Made by a program: the position numbers and the translations under genes | Notes under the pieces: model-generated | What the model was told of the DNA's origin: nothing | What the model saw: the letters and a program-made list of their open reading frames with translations, nothing else | Databases searched by the model: none | Part shown: positions 34,563 through 42,951 of the stretch, piece by piece | Numbering within the stretch: position 1 is the stretch's first letter | Layout of the letters: each line of letters begins with the position of its first letter | Assembly (NCBI RefSeq): GCF_008365405.1 | Contig: NZ_QOKV01000022.1 | Location: 1-64,000, forward strand | Direction: 5' to 3' | Length of the DNA stretch: 64,000 nt | Source of the DNA: Azospirillum brasilense | GTDB lineage: Bacteria; Pseudomonadota; Alphaproteobacteria; Azospirillales; Azospirillaceae

Positions 34563-35603
34563 TCAGCTCTCCGGAACCGCCGTGACGGCGCCGCTTTCGG
34601 ACGCCCGGAGGATCGCCTCGATCAGCCGGTGGACCTTCAGCGCCTCCCGCCCGGACACGCGCGGCTGGCCGCCGCGGTCGAGCGCGTCGAGGAAGTCGGC
34701 CAGGACGGCGCGGTGGTGGGCGTTGGAGAAGGCCATGGGATCGGCCCCGCCGCCCAGCGTGCCCGCCGTCTCCCCGGCCTGGACCGTCCCGCCGGAGCGC
34801 AGCTGCACCTCCAGCCGGTCGCCGGTCAGCAGGGCGGAGCCGGCGGTCCCGGCGATCTCGATGCGCTCCGGATAGCCGGGATAGGCGGCGGTGGTGGCGT
34901 CCACCGTGGCGAGCAGCCCGCCGTCGTAGCGCAGGGCGGCGCACACCACGTCCTCGGTGTCGATGGGGCGCAGGCCGCTGGTGTTGGCGAAGGCGGCGAC
35001 CTCCCGCGGCAGGCCGAGCAGGCTGACATAAAGGTCCAGCGTGTGGATGGCCTGGGTCAGCAGCACCCCGCCGCCGTCCCGCGCCTTCATGCCGCGCCCC
35101 GGTTGGGCGTAATAGGCGTCGTCGCGCCACCAGCGCACCACGACGGAGGCCGACAGCGGGCGGCCCAGCGTGCCGTTGCGCAGCAGCTCCGCCAGCCGTT
35201 CCGCGGCGGCGCGGAAGCGGTGCTGGAGCATGACGCCGAGTGTCAGCCCGGCGCGTTCCATGCTCTCCACCACCGCGCGGCAGCCGGCGGGGGTGGCGTC
35301 GAGCGGCTTCTCCAGAAGGACGTGCTTGCCGGCGGCGGCGCAGCGGGCGACGAGGTCGGCGTGGGTGTCCGGCGGGGTCAGCAGCAGGACGGCGGAGACG
35401 GTGGGATCATCGAGGATCGACTCCGCCCGGTCCACCGCCGGCAGGCCGAAGCGCGCCGCGAAGGCGGTGCGGCGCTCGGCGGACGGGCTGAAGCAGCCCG
35501 CCACCTCGACGCGGTCCGCCAGATCCAGCAGGCTCTGGGCGTGCGGCGTCGCCGCCATGCCCAGCCCGATCACGCCGACGCGGCGCCGCCCCGCCATCGT
35601 CAA
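34563..35603 (-). CDS. Gfo/Idh/MocA-family sugar oxidoreductase
   Basis: 346 residues. The Rossmann motif is VGVIGLGMAATPHAQ near residue 9, with the family EKPL near 98 (catalytic Lys) and the C-terminal domain motif GGGVLLTQAIHTLDLYVSL near 176. These NAD(P)-dependent enzymes oxidise sugars, sugar acids or inositols. It is the last gene of the kdgK-GntR-eda operon and starts at the eda stop, so it probably prepares a sugar for entry into the 2-keto-3-deoxygluconate route (inference). Confidence 0.85.
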   Translation of the reverse strand: MTMAGRRRVGVIGLGMAATPHAQSLLDLADRVEVAGCFSPSAERRTAFAARFGLPAVDRAESILDDPTVSAVLLLTPPDTHADLVARCAAAGKHVLLEKPLDATPAGCRAVVESMERAGLTLGVMLQHRFRAAAERLAELLRNGTLGRPLSASVVVRWWRDDAYYAQPGRGMKARDGGGVLLTQAIHTLDLYVSLLGLPREVAAFANTSGLRPIDTEDVVCAALRYDGGLLATVDATTAAYPGYPERIEIAGTAGSALLTGDRLEVQLRSGGTVQAGETAGTLGGGADPMAFSNAHHRAVLADFLDALDRGGQPRVSGREALKVHRLIEAILRASESGAVTAVPES

Positions 35604-36239
35604 TCAGCCCTGGGCCAGGGCGGAGGCCTCGCGGGCCAGCCGCTCGATCTCGGACCAGCGGCGCTCCTTTACGGCGTCGGCCGGAGTCAGCCAAGTGCCG
35701 CCGAGCGCGAAGACGTTGGGAAGCGACAGGATCTCCTTCACATGCTCCGCCTTGAGGCCGCCGGTCGGGCAGAAGCGGATTTCCGGCATCAGCGGCGCCA
35801 TGCCGCGCAGCGCCGGGGCGCCGCCGTTCAGCATGGCCGGGAAGAACTTCAGCTCGCGGAAGCCGTGCTCCATGGCGATCAGCGCCTCGGTCACGGTGGC
35901 GATGCCCGGCAGATAGGGCAGGCCGGCGGTCTTGGCGGCCTCCGCCAGACGGTCGGTCAGGCCGGGGCTGACGACGAAGCGGGCGCCGGCGTCGCGGGCC
36001 TGGGCGAACTGCTCGGGCCGGATCAGCGTGCCGAGGCCGACCAGGGCGCCCGGAACGCGGGCGGCGATGGCCTCCGCGCAGGCCAGGGCGGCGGGGGTGC
36101 GCAGCGTCACCTCCAGCGTGGTCAGGCCGCCGGCGACCAGCGCCTCGGCCAGGGCGACCGCGGTGTCCGGCTCGTCGAGGACGAGGACCGGGACGATGCG
36201 CGGGCCGGACAGGGAGGGTTCAAGACGCGGGTGGGTCAT
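35604..36239 (-). CDS. eda: 2-keto-3-deoxy-6-phosphogluconate aldolase
   Basis: 211 residues, the expected length. The class I aldolase residues are present: LEVTLRT with Glu43, and ELKFFPA with Schiff-base Lys131, followed by RFCPTGGL. It cleaves KDPG to pyruvate and glyceraldehyde 3-phosphate. Its start overlaps the GntR stop by ATGA. With KdgK it forms the lower part of a hexuronate/Entner-Doudoroff pathway. Confidence 0.94.
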   Translation of the reverse strand: MTHPRLEPSLSGPRIVPVLVLDEPDTAVALAEALVAGGLTTLEVTLRTPAALACAEAIAARVPGALVGLGTLIRPEQFAQARDAGARFVVSPGLTDRLAEAAKTAGLPYLPGIATVTEALIAMEHGFRELKFFPAMLNGGAPALRGMAPLMPEIRFCPTGGLKAEHVKEILSLPNVFALGGTWLTPADAVKERRWSEIERLAREASALAQG

Positions 36240-37000
36240 GTCAGGGCCTCGGCAGGAGAGAAATACAGTGGGGTGGCGAGCCGCATGTCGTCGATGGTCA
36301 GCAGCAGGCCGTCGATGTGGTCGCCGAGCGCTTTCACCGCGCGGTCGGGGTCATGGTCCGCGATGGCGGCGACGATGGCCTCGTGCTCGGCGATGACGGT
36401 CGCCATGCGGCCGGGAAAGGGAAGGGTCAGGTGGCGGCAGCGGTCGATCTGCACCTTCACCTGCTGGGTGATCGGCCAGAAACCGGGATAGCCGGCGATG
36501 TCGGCGATCAGCGCGTGGAACGCCTCGTCCGCCTGATGGAAGCCGTCGGCGCAGCCCGAGGCGTCCACCTCGCGCTGGCGCTCCAGATTGGCCTGGAGGG
36601 CGGCTATCTGGCTGCGCGTCGCGCGTTCCGCCGCGAAGCGGACGGTCGCCTGCTCCAGCGTCTTGCGGATCAGGTTGGCTTCCGGCAGGTCGGCGATGGG
36701 GATGCGCGCCACGAAGGTGCCCGATTGCGGAAAGACCTCCACCAATCCCTCGTCGGCCAGCCGCAGGACGGCCTCGCGCACCGGGGTGCGGCTGACGCCG
36801 AAGGCTTCGGCCACCAGCTTCTCCACGATCGGGTCGCCCGGCTTGCGGGCCAGCGACACGATGTCGGCCCGCAGGTCGCGGTAGATGGCCGCCGCCGCCG
36901 TTGTCCCGCGCTGCGACGCGCGGGGCGGTTTGACGATGGCGGGAACGGTCGTGGCTAGGCCTGTGGATGGTTGGCCCGTAGAGGGTTGGCCTGGGGGCAT
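36236..37000 (-). CDS. GntR-family regulator (FCD domain) of the KDG operon
   Basis: 254 residues. A variable Ser/Thr/Pro-rich N-terminus contains a short repeat (GQPSTGQPSTG). The winged helix follows at about 35-105 (FGVSRTPVREAVLRLADEGL, VFPQSGTFVARI), then the FCD effector domain (LIRKTLEQATVRFAAERA, FHQADEAFHALIADIAGYPG). It lies between kdgK and eda, overlapping eda. The likely binding sites are the TRATATATCA motifs upstream of kdgK and of the DMT gene (inference). Confidence 0.88.
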   Translation of the reverse strand: MPPGQPSTGQPSTGLATTVPAIVKPPRASQRGTTAAAAIYRDLRADIVSLARKPGDPIVEKLVAEAFGVSRTPVREAVLRLADEGLVEVFPQSGTFVARIPIADLPEANLIRKTLEQATVRFAAERATRSQIAALQANLERQREVDASGCADGFHQADEAFHALIADIAGYPGFWPITQQVKVQIDRCRHLTLPFPGRMATVIAEHEAIVAAIADHDPDRAVKALGDHIDGLLLTIDDMRLATPLYFSPAEALT

Positions 37001-37022
37001 GGAGGGTCCCTCCGTCAGGGGA

Positions 37023-37961
37023 TCAGCCGTCCAGCACGGACGCCATGGCGTCGCGCGGGATGACGGCGCCGCGGTGCTGGATGACCACGGCGGCGATGCG
37101 GTGGGCGGAGCGCGCCGCCTCCACCGGGCCGAGGCCCTTCAGGCGGGCGCTGAGATAGCCGGCGCTGAAGCTGTCGCCCGCCGCGGTCGTGTCCACGACC
37201 TTGGCGACCTTTTCCGACGGCACGGTCTCCTCGACACCGGGAGCGGAGACGATGCAGCCCGGCTTCTCCAGCTTGAGAACGATCTCCGTCACTCCGGCGC
37301 CGCGCACGCGGGCCATGGCGGTGTCGGCATCGGCGTCGCCGTAGAGGCCGCGCAGATCCTCGACGCCCGGCAGGGCGATGTCGGTGCGTTGGAGCATCGC
37401 GTCGTAGGCGCGCTGCGCCGTCTCGCGGTCGGGCCACAGGCGGGGACGCCAGTTGGTGTCGAAGGCGACGCGGCCGCCACGCTCGCGCAGGCGGTCGAGC
37501 ATGGGGAACAGCACCTCCCGCCCGCGCTCGCCCCAGATGGCTAGGCTGATGCCGGACATGTAGAGCAGGTCGTAGCCTTCCAGATCGGCGACCAGCGCCG
37601 GGCTGTCGGGCAGCACGAACAGGTCGCGGGCCGGCGCGGAATCGCGCCAGTAGAGGAAGCGCCGCTCGCCGCTGTCGTCCGTCTCGATCATGTAGAGGCC
37701 GGGGACGCGGTTGGGGACGCGCAGCACATGGCCGGTGCCGACGCCCTCGGCCTCCCAAGTGGCGACCATGGCGTCGCTGTTGGTGTCGTCGCCCAGCGCC
37801 GTCACGTAATCCGTTGCCACGCCCAGCCGCGCCATGTAGACGGCGGTGTTCAGGGTGTCGCCGCCGAAGCCCATGGTGAAGGTCCCGTCGGGACGGCGCA
37901 CCAGTTCGATCATGCATTCGCCAAGGGCCGCAACCCGGCGCGCGGACTCACCCATCGCCAT
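37023..37961 (-). CDS. kdgK: 2-keto-3-deoxygluconate kinase
   Basis: 312 residues, PfkB family. GFGGDTLNTAVYMARLG near residue 31 binds the sugar, and DTTAAGDSF at 257-265 provides the anion hole and catalytic Asp263. The Ala at 260 in place of the usual Gly of the PfkB signature is, as I recall, normal for KdgK. It phosphorylates KDG to KDPG for Eda. It is the first gene of its operon; a putative operator lies about 90 bases upstream. Confidence 0.93.
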   Translation of the reverse strand: MAMGESARRVAALGECMIELVRRPDGTFTMGFGGDTLNTAVYMARLGVATDYVTALGDDTNSDAMVATWEAEGVGTGHVLRVPNRVPGLYMIETDDSGERRFLYWRDSAPARDLFVLPDSPALVADLEGYDLLYMSGISLAIWGERGREVLFPMLDRLRERGGRVAFDTNWRPRLWPDRETAQRAYDAMLQRTDIALPGVEDLRGLYGDADADTAMARVRGAGVTEIVLKLEKPGCIVSAPGVEETVPSEKVAKVVDTTAAGDSFSAGYLSARLKGLGPVEAARSAHRIAAVVIQHRGAVIPRDAMASVLDG

Positions 37962-38047
37962 CCCCCGTCCGGCGGTCGAGCCCGCCGGTTCCTGCTAAAG
38001 ACTTCGAACAACACGGGTTTTTAGTCCCGTGCCTCCTAGGGCCAAGT

Positions 38048-38066
38048 ATACTAATATATCAATGCC
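38048..38066. promoter_or_regulatory. Candidate GntR operator upstream of kdgK
   Basis: TACTAATATATCAATGCC contains TAATATATCA, one base from the perfect palindrome TGATATATCA found upstream of the DMT gene; the flanks TACT and TGCC are also shared. It lies about 90 bases before the kdgK start, in a locally A/T-rich patch of a GC-rich region. Confidence 0.5.
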
Positions 38067-38107
38067 CGAGGCAAGGCTTTTCGGGCGCCGGTCATGCCGA
38101 TCGCGGG

Positions 38108-39061
38108 TCATCGCGCGGGCGCTGCGGTGTTTTGCTGCTTCTTGCGCAGCCGCTCGCGATGGGCGGTGTAGAGGCCGCTGGCGATGATGATCCCGGCGCC
38201 CAGGAAGGTCCAGTGGTCGGGCAGCGCTCCGAAGATCAGGAAGCCCAGCAGGGTGGACCAGACGATCTGCACGTAGGAGCAGGGGGCGAGCACCGACGCC
38301 TCGCCGAAGCGGTAGGCCTGGACCATCAGCCATTGCCCCATGGTGGAGACCAGCCCGATCAGGGCGCCCAACGCCACCTCCGTTCCGGTCGGCATGGCAA
38401 AGTTGAAGGGCAGCAGAATGGTCAGTACGGCGAGGCCGGTCAGGGCGGTCCAGATCAGGGTGGTGGTGGGATGCTCCTGCCCGGTCATCTTGCGGGTGAT
38501 GACCACGCCGGTCGCCCAGCTCATCGCCGACAGGATGGGGAAGATGGCCGCCGGCTGGAAGGCCGCCCCGCCGGGCCGGATGACGATCAGCACGCCGAGC
38601 AGCCCGACCAGGACCGCCGCCCAACGGCGCGGTCCGATCTTCTCGCCCAGCACCAGGATCGACAGCACCGTGACGAAGACGGGCGAGACGTAGCTGGTCG
38701 CCGCCGCCTCGGCCAGGGGCAGATAACGCATGCCCATGATGAAGAACAACGCCGACCCGAGCATCCCCAGAGCGCGCAGGACCTGCAGGCTGGGGCTGGC
38801 GGTCTTCATCACCGGCGGACCGCCGCGGATCATCAGCGGCAGCAGCAGCGTGGTGAAGCCGACGTAGCGCATCCAGCCGATCTCGATGGAGGGCAGCGTC
38901 TGGGCCAGATACTTCGCCGTCGCGTCGGAGCAGGAGAAGAAGAAGACCGCGGCGACGACCATCAGAATCCCGCGCACGGGATCGTCGCGGCGCTCGCGGC
39001 CGTAGGACGGCGCAGGCTGGGCGGCGGACACCCCTTCCGGGGAGCGGGAGCAGTCGGGCAT
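38108..39061 (-). CDS. EamA/DMT-superfamily transporter
   Basis: 317 residues, ten membrane segments in two EamA repeats (first from GILMVVAAVFFFSCSDATAK; second from AIFPILSAMSWATGVVITRK), with an additional charged N-terminus of about 28 residues. Such proteins export or import small metabolites. The shared putative operator with kdgK suggests a role in sugar-acid metabolism rather than amino acid export (inference). Confidence 0.88.
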   Translation of the reverse strand: MPDCSRSPEGVSAAQPAPSYGRERRDDPVRGILMVVAAVFFFSCSDATAKYLAQTLPSIEIGWMRYVGFTTLLLPLMIRGGPPVMKTASPSLQVLRALGMLGSALFFIMGMRYLPLAEAAATSYVSPVFVTVLSILVLGEKIGPRRWAAVLVGLLGVLIVIRPGGAAFQPAAIFPILSAMSWATGVVITRKMTGQEHPTTTLIWTALTGLAVLTILLPFNFAMPTGTEVALGALIGLVSTMGQWLMVQAYRFGEASVLAPCSYVQIVWSTLLGFLIFGALPDHWTFLGAGIIIASGLYTAHRERLRKKQQNTAAPAR

Positions 39062-39137
39062 GGCCGGAGGGCGCTTCCAGGCAGGAGGGCAGCAATCTGA
39101 AGGATGGCCCGGGTCTCGGCCCGGTTGACCGTCAGGT

Positions 39138-39155
39138 TACTGATATATCATGCCT
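39138..39155. promoter_or_regulatory. Candidate GntR operator upstream of the DMT gene
   Basis: TACTGATATATCATGCC: the core TGATATATCA at 39141-39150 is a perfect palindrome, about 80 bases before the DMT start. It is nearly identical to the site at 38048-38066. Confidence 0.5.
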
Positions 39156-39240
39156 GGGAACAATGGTGCGGAGCGTCATGGCAGCCATACGGCCCGGCCC
39201 CACGGCCCGGCCCCGCGAATCCACAAGACGGGCCTGCAGT

Positions 39241-39714
39241 TCAGCCGTCGTCGCGGTCCGTGGCGACGGGGCCGCGCAGGGCCGAGGTGACGGCGGGCGC
39301 CGGGCGCAGCAGGGGCGTCGGCGGGGTGATCGGCAGATCCATCAGGCCGCGGCGGGCGGCGTTGCGCTCCAGCTCGTAATCGGGGTCGGGGAAGCGTTGC
39401 AGAAGCGTCTCATAGGTGTCGCGCGCCGCGGCGGGGCAGCCCAGGATGCGGAAGGCTTCCCCTTGCCGCAGCAGGGCACCGGCCTCCGTCCCGCGGTGGT
39501 AGGAGGCGAGGCTGGCCGCCACGGCAAACCAGCGGTCGTAGGCGGTCCATAGCGCTTCCACCGTCGGCCCCTCGCACCGCCCGGCCTCCACCGCCGCCTC
39601 CAGCGCCTGCCGGTAGGCGGTGTCTGGGGGCGGGGAGGTCATCGCGCAGCCGCCCGCCAGCAGGAGGACGCCCGCAAGGGCGGTTCCGGCAATCGCTTGT
39701 CTGTTGCGCGGCAT
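39241..39714 (-). CDS. Small lipoprotein with TPR-like helical region
   Basis: 157 residues. Signal peptide with lipobox LLAGGC (Cys about 23). The mature part is helical (AYRQALEAAVEAG; GALLRQGEAFRILGCPAAAR; YETLLQRFPDPDYELERNAA), resembling one or two tetratricopeptide repeats, then a Pro-rich tail. Function unknown. It is monocistronic, with the DMT gene starting 179 bases beyond its stop. Confidence 0.7.
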   Translation of the reverse strand: MPRNRQAIAGTALAGVLLLAGGCAMTSPPPDTAYRQALEAAVEAGRCEGPTVEALWTAYDRWFAVAASLASYHRGTEAGALLRQGEAFRILGCPAAARDTYETLLQRFPDPDYELERNAARRGLMDLPITPPTPLLRPAPAVTSALRGPVATDRDDG

Positions 39715-40069
39715 CGGTTCCTCTCCCCCGTTCGCATCCTCTCGCCACCAGTGAAATACAGTCGGATTAAAGCCCGGTTCAAGCCGGAGCGAGGTGGGCT
39801 GGGGAGGTACGGCGTTGCGGGCAACTCGGGAGGAAAATGCTTCGAATTTCGAGGCAAAGAGCAGCCAAGAATCTACGCCTTAACGGATATTAAAAGTCAT
39901 ATAAAAGCGGGCCGTAACATTATCCCTTGAGGTAAGCCGAATGGTTGACTCGCGGTACAGGAAGGCTATTACCTGAGGGTGTGAGAAAATAAAGCACTCG
40001 GAATTAAGGAAAATTTTAAGTGCCTTGTCCTCCCGCCCTCTAGTTGAAACCCCTGTTGCGGAGAATCCC
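39715..40069. other. A/T-rich intergenic region upstream of the flagellar regulator
   Basis: No gene is supported in these 355 bases. The stretch 39880-40020 is strikingly A/T-rich for this DNA (runs such as ATTAAAAGTCATATAAAAG, and AAAATTTT at 40010-40017). This suggests a promoter and regulator-binding region for the divergent lipoprotein and regulator genes. I cannot assign -35/-10 elements. Confidence 0.5.
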
Positions 40070-40864
40070 ATGCGCGCTGTCCTGGTTGAACCGAACCCCC
40101 TGATCGCCGACGCGCTCGGCCGTCAGCTCGGCATGGGGAAGATCCGCTACGATCGCCAGGACTGGGCCGGGCTGGAGGAGCTTCTGCGGGAGCAGGGCGC
40201 GGACGGGCTGGGCTACGACGCCATCGTTCTGGGCGGCGTCGATGACCCGGCGCGTTGCGTGGCGGCGCTGCGGGCGCATCAGGTCGGGGCGGCGATCCTC
40301 TGCCTGCTCGACCGGCGCTGCGTGACGACGACGGTGGAGCTGCTGCACGCCGGGGCCGACGACGTGCTGGTCAAGCCGGTGGTCAGCGCCGAGGTGCGGG
40401 CGCGCATTGAGGTGGCGCGGCGGCGCTCGCGCGGCCTGCTGAGCAACGCGGTGCGGGTGGGCCGGCTGACGGTGTTCCTCGACGGGCGCGATCCGGACGT
40501 CGATGGCGAGCGGCTGCGGCTGAGCCAGCGCGAGCACGCCATCCTCGGCGTCCTGGCCGCCCATCACCGCCGCGTCGTGTCCAAGGAGCACATCTACGAC
40601 GAGGTCTACGGCCTGTCCGGCGCCGACCCGCTGGACAAGGTCATCGACGTCTACATCTGCAAGCTGCGCAAGAAGATCGCCGAAGCCACCGGCGGCGCCC
40701 GCTACATCGAGACCGTCTACGGCCGCGGCTACAAGTTCGAGGCCCCGCCCGAGCATGAAGAGGCCGCTCCGGTCGCCGCACCCGCCACCGCCGCCCGCCG
40801 CTTCCCGGCCATCCCCTTCGCCGCGTCCGGCCTGCACCCCGGCTGTCTCGTCGCCGCCGAGTGA
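40070..40864 (+). CDS. OmpR-type regulator with degenerate receiver, candidate lateral flagellar regulator (FtcR/Rem-like)
   Basis: 264 residues. The N-terminal CheY-like domain spans about 1-120 and the winged-helix effector about 130-225 (RLSQREHAILGVLAAHHRRV, DKVIDVYICKLRKKI, YIETVYGRGYKFE). The receiver lacks the usual acidic pair (VEPNPL) and the phosphoacceptor region reads AIVLGGVDDP, with Gly where Asp is expected, although LVKPV keeps the Lys. It is therefore probably not phosphorylated. Rhizobial FtcR and Rem are comparable flagellar regulators. Its position directly before the flagellin gene supports that role. GCGGAGAA precedes the ATG at 40070. The C-terminal 40 residues are Ala/Pro-rich. 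Confidence 0.75.
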   Translation: MRAVLVEPNPLIADALGRQLGMGKIRYDRQDWAGLEELLREQGADGLGYDAIVLGGVDDPARCVAALRAHQVGAAILCLLDRRCVTTTVELLHAGADDVLVKPVVSAEVRARIEVARRRSRGLLSNAVRVGRLTVFLDGRDPDVDGERLRLSQREHAILGVLAAHHRRVVSKEHIYDEVYGLSGADPLDKVIDVYICKLRKKIAEATGGARYIETVYGRGYKFEAPPEHEEAAPVAAPATAARRFPAIPFAASGLHPGCLVAAE

Positions 40865-41203
40865 CGGCGCCTTACTTTCAAAGTCCCGCCTTACGCTCCG
40901 CTTCCGACATTTTGCCCCCAACACTTTGAAAGACGCCATGGCCGCGGCCCTCCGGAGGACGGCGGCTGAGCCGCTTTGCGCGGTCGCCGCATTTTTATAA
41001 AATACGCGATTACTTTTAAAAGATGCCCATCGTTGAAAGACGAATGCGTCACCCTGGAAATGCTGCGGTTTTTTACTCCGGTTTAAACGGGGTCGGTCAC
41101 AGTCGAATGGTCGGTTGCGCGCCCATAAAACCAAGTGGGAAGGCCCGCGCAGCCCGGCCCCAGCGTCAGAAAGGCGCTCTGCATCTCGCGAATGGAGATA
41201 CAC
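40865..41203 (+). promoter_or_regulatory. Flagellin upstream region with repeated CTTTnAAAG palindromes
   Basis: This 339-base gap contains no gene. It holds ACTTTCAAAGT (40874-40884), ACTTTGAAAG (40923-40932), CTTTTAAAAG (41013-41022) and the repeated TTGAAAGACG (40926-40935 and 41033-41042). The first two are perfect 10-bp inverted copies of each other. These look like regulator sites or mRNA leader hairpins for the abundantly expressed flagellin. No convincing sigma-28 or sigma-54 promoter was found. Confidence 0.5.
41078..41090 (+). promoter_or_regulatory. CCGGTTT-type motif upstream of flagellin
   Basis: CCGGTTTAAACGG, preceded by TTTTTTACT. Near-identical motifs occur before flgB (52071-52084) and flhA (54518-54529), making it a candidate operator or promoter element shared by this flagellar regulon. 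Confidence 0.5.
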
Positions 41204-42448
41204 ATGGCCTCGATCATGACCAACACCTCGGCAATGACCGCGCTGCAGACGCTGCGCCGCGTGACCGACGATCTGGCGACCACCCAGGATCGCATCTCGA
41301 CCGGTCTCAAGGTCAACAACGCCAAGGACAACGCCGCCTACTGGTCGATCGCCACGACCATGCGCGCCGACGTCGCCGGCTTCAAGGCGGTGAAGGAATC
41401 GCTGGAGCTGGGCTCGGGCACGACCAACACCGCGTCGGTGGCGTCCAAGAACATCGTCGAGAACCTGCAGACGCTGAAGGCCCGCGTCATCGCCGGCCAG
41501 ACCAACGGCGTCGACAAGTCGCTGATCCAGAACGACATCGACCAGCTCGTCAAGCTGGTGAAGGGTGCTGCCGCCGACGCCTCCTTCAACGGCGACAACC
41601 TGCTGCGCATCACCTACTCCAACGACGGAACGGCCAAGGACCAGAACGTCGACATCCTGGCGTCGCTGAGCCGCAGCGCCGGCACGGTCGATCCGAGCTA
41701 CATCAGCTTCCAGCGCCAGGACATGCAGGTCTCCTCGATCGTCGGCAAGGCCACGATCGAGCAGCAGGTGGACTCCACCAACGACCTGAAGGCCAGCGTC
41801 GGCATCGCCATCGGTGCGCCGGACACCACCTTCATCGACGGCCAGAACCTGGGCCTGGGCAACCTGACCCTGAACGTCACCAACGAGGCGGGCACCAAGA
41901 CCGCCGTGACGGTGGACCTGTCGGGCATCGACTACACCACGGATCTGGCGACCACCCAGGGCCTGATCGAGACCGCGGTCAACGCGGCCCTGACCACGGC
42001 CGGCGGCGACTTCCAGGTGGCCTTCAACGGCGACAAGCTGGAATTCACCGACCAGGACCTGAACACCGACGGCAACTTCACCGCCAAGGTGGACAGCCTG
42101 TGGGTCGGCTCGAAGGAAAGTGACGCCTTCGGCGGCTTGGCCGACCTGACGCAGATCGACGTGACCTCCAACGCCACCAAGTCGCTCGAGGTCATCAACG
42201 GCCTGCTCGACAAGGCCATCGGCAAGGCCGCGGTGATCGGTTCCATCGAGAACCGCGTGTCGGTGCAGAACGACTTCGTGTCGAAGCTGACCGACTCGAT
42301 GAACAAGGGCATCGGCTCCCTGGTGGACGCCGACATGAACGAGGAATCGAGCCGCCTGCAGGCCCTCCAGGTTCAGCAGCAGCTCGCCACCCAGGCGCTG
42401 TCGATCGCCAACCAGGGTCCGCAGAACATTCTCTCGCTGTTCCGCTAA
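41204..42448 (+). CDS. laf1: Flagellin, probably of the lateral flagella
   Basis: 414 residues. Conserved D0/D1 N-terminus (TNTSAMTALQTLRRVTDDLA, TGLKVNNAKDNAAYWSIA) and C-terminus (GSLVDADMNEESSRLQALQ, IANQGPQNILSLFR), with a variable central part at about 170-320. It assembles the filament after export by the flagellar apparatus. The moderate size and its cluster with flaF and flbT fit a lateral (Laf-type) flagellin as in Azospirillum; the lateral assignment is inference. GGAG precedes the ATG and a strong terminator follows. Confidence 0.92.
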   Translation: MASIMTNTSAMTALQTLRRVTDDLATTQDRISTGLKVNNAKDNAAYWSIATTMRADVAGFKAVKESLELGSGTTNTASVASKNIVENLQTLKARVIAGQTNGVDKSLIQNDIDQLVKLVKGAAADASFNGDNLLRITYSNDGTAKDQNVDILASLSRSAGTVDPSYISFQRQDMQVSSIVGKATIEQQVDSTNDLKASVGIAIGAPDTTFIDGQNLGLGNLTLNVTNEAGTKTAVTVDLSGIDYTTDLATTQGLIETAVNAALTTAGGDFQVAFNGDKLEFTDQDLNTDGNFTAKVDSLWVGSKESDAFGGLADLTQIDVTSNATKSLEVINGLLDKAIGKAAVIGSIENRVSVQNDFVSKLTDSMNKGIGSLVDADMNEESSRLQALQVQQQLATQALSIANQGPQNILSLFR

Positions 42449-42456
42449 CCCGGTCC

Positions 42457-42497
42457 GGCCGGCGTCCCGCTCCCGACGGGGCGCCGGCCATTTTTTC
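42457..42497 (+). terminator. Rho-independent terminator of the flagellin gene
   Basis: Arms 42457-42469 and 42477-42489 form a 13-bp stem (one G-T pair) with a 7-base loop, followed by ATTTTTTCG. It begins nine bases after the flagellin stop and isolates flagellin transcription from flaF. Confidence 0.9.
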
Positions 42498-42558
42498 GTC
42501 TCACATCCAGTCCCAGCCCCATTCCGGCGCCCCCGTGCGCGTTGCATAAGGTGCGACC

Positions 42559-42951
42559 ATGAGCATCGCCGCCTACCAGCAGACGATGGCCGAGTGCGAA
42601 GACCCGCGCCGCATCGAATATCTGGTCTTCCTCCGCATCACCCTGGATCTGGAGGCCAACCGCGACGCCGGCTGGCGGTCGGCGGCGCTGAAGGACGCGC
42701 TGTGGCGCAACCTGGAACTCTGGAACACGCTGCGCGCCGACCTGCTGGAGGACGGCAACGCGCTGCCCGAGGCGCTGCGCGCCGGGCTGGTCTCGCTGTC
42801 CTTCTCGGTGGCCCGCCAGACGACCCAGGTGTTGCGCGGCGAGGCCGACGCGGGTGTCCTGATCGACATCAACCGGTCGGTCATGCGCGGCCTGCAAGGC
42901 GTGGCCCGCACGGAGGCTCCCGCTCCGATGGAGGCGTCCTATGGCGCTTAA
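42559..42951 (+). CDS. flaF: Flagellar biosynthesis regulator FlaF
   Basis: 130 residues. The opening MSIAAYQQTMAECEDPRRIE and ALWRNLELWNTLRADL, LVSLSFSVARQTTQVL segments are typical of alphaproteobacterial FlaF, which is needed for flagellin translation and acts opposite FlbT. It overlaps flbT by 11 bases, so the two are translationally coupled. Confidence 0.9.
   Translation: MSIAAYQQTMAECEDPRRIEYLVFLRITLDLEANRDAGWRSAALKDALWRNLELWNTLRADLLEDGNALPEALRAGLVSLSFSVARQTTQVLRGEADAGVLIDINRSVMRGLQGVARTEAPAPMEASYGA

Noticed and set aside
36950..37000. Short repeat GQPSTGQPSTG at the GntR N-terminus as a sign of a wrong start or insertion
   Set aside because: The frame is open and continuous with the helix-turn-helix; a flexible N-terminus is common in this family, though a later start cannot be excluded.
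41083..41115. Possible sigma-28 promoter (TAAA with a spaced -10) before flagellin
   Set aside because: The sequence 15 bases downstream, TCGAATGG, is a poor match to GCCGATAA.
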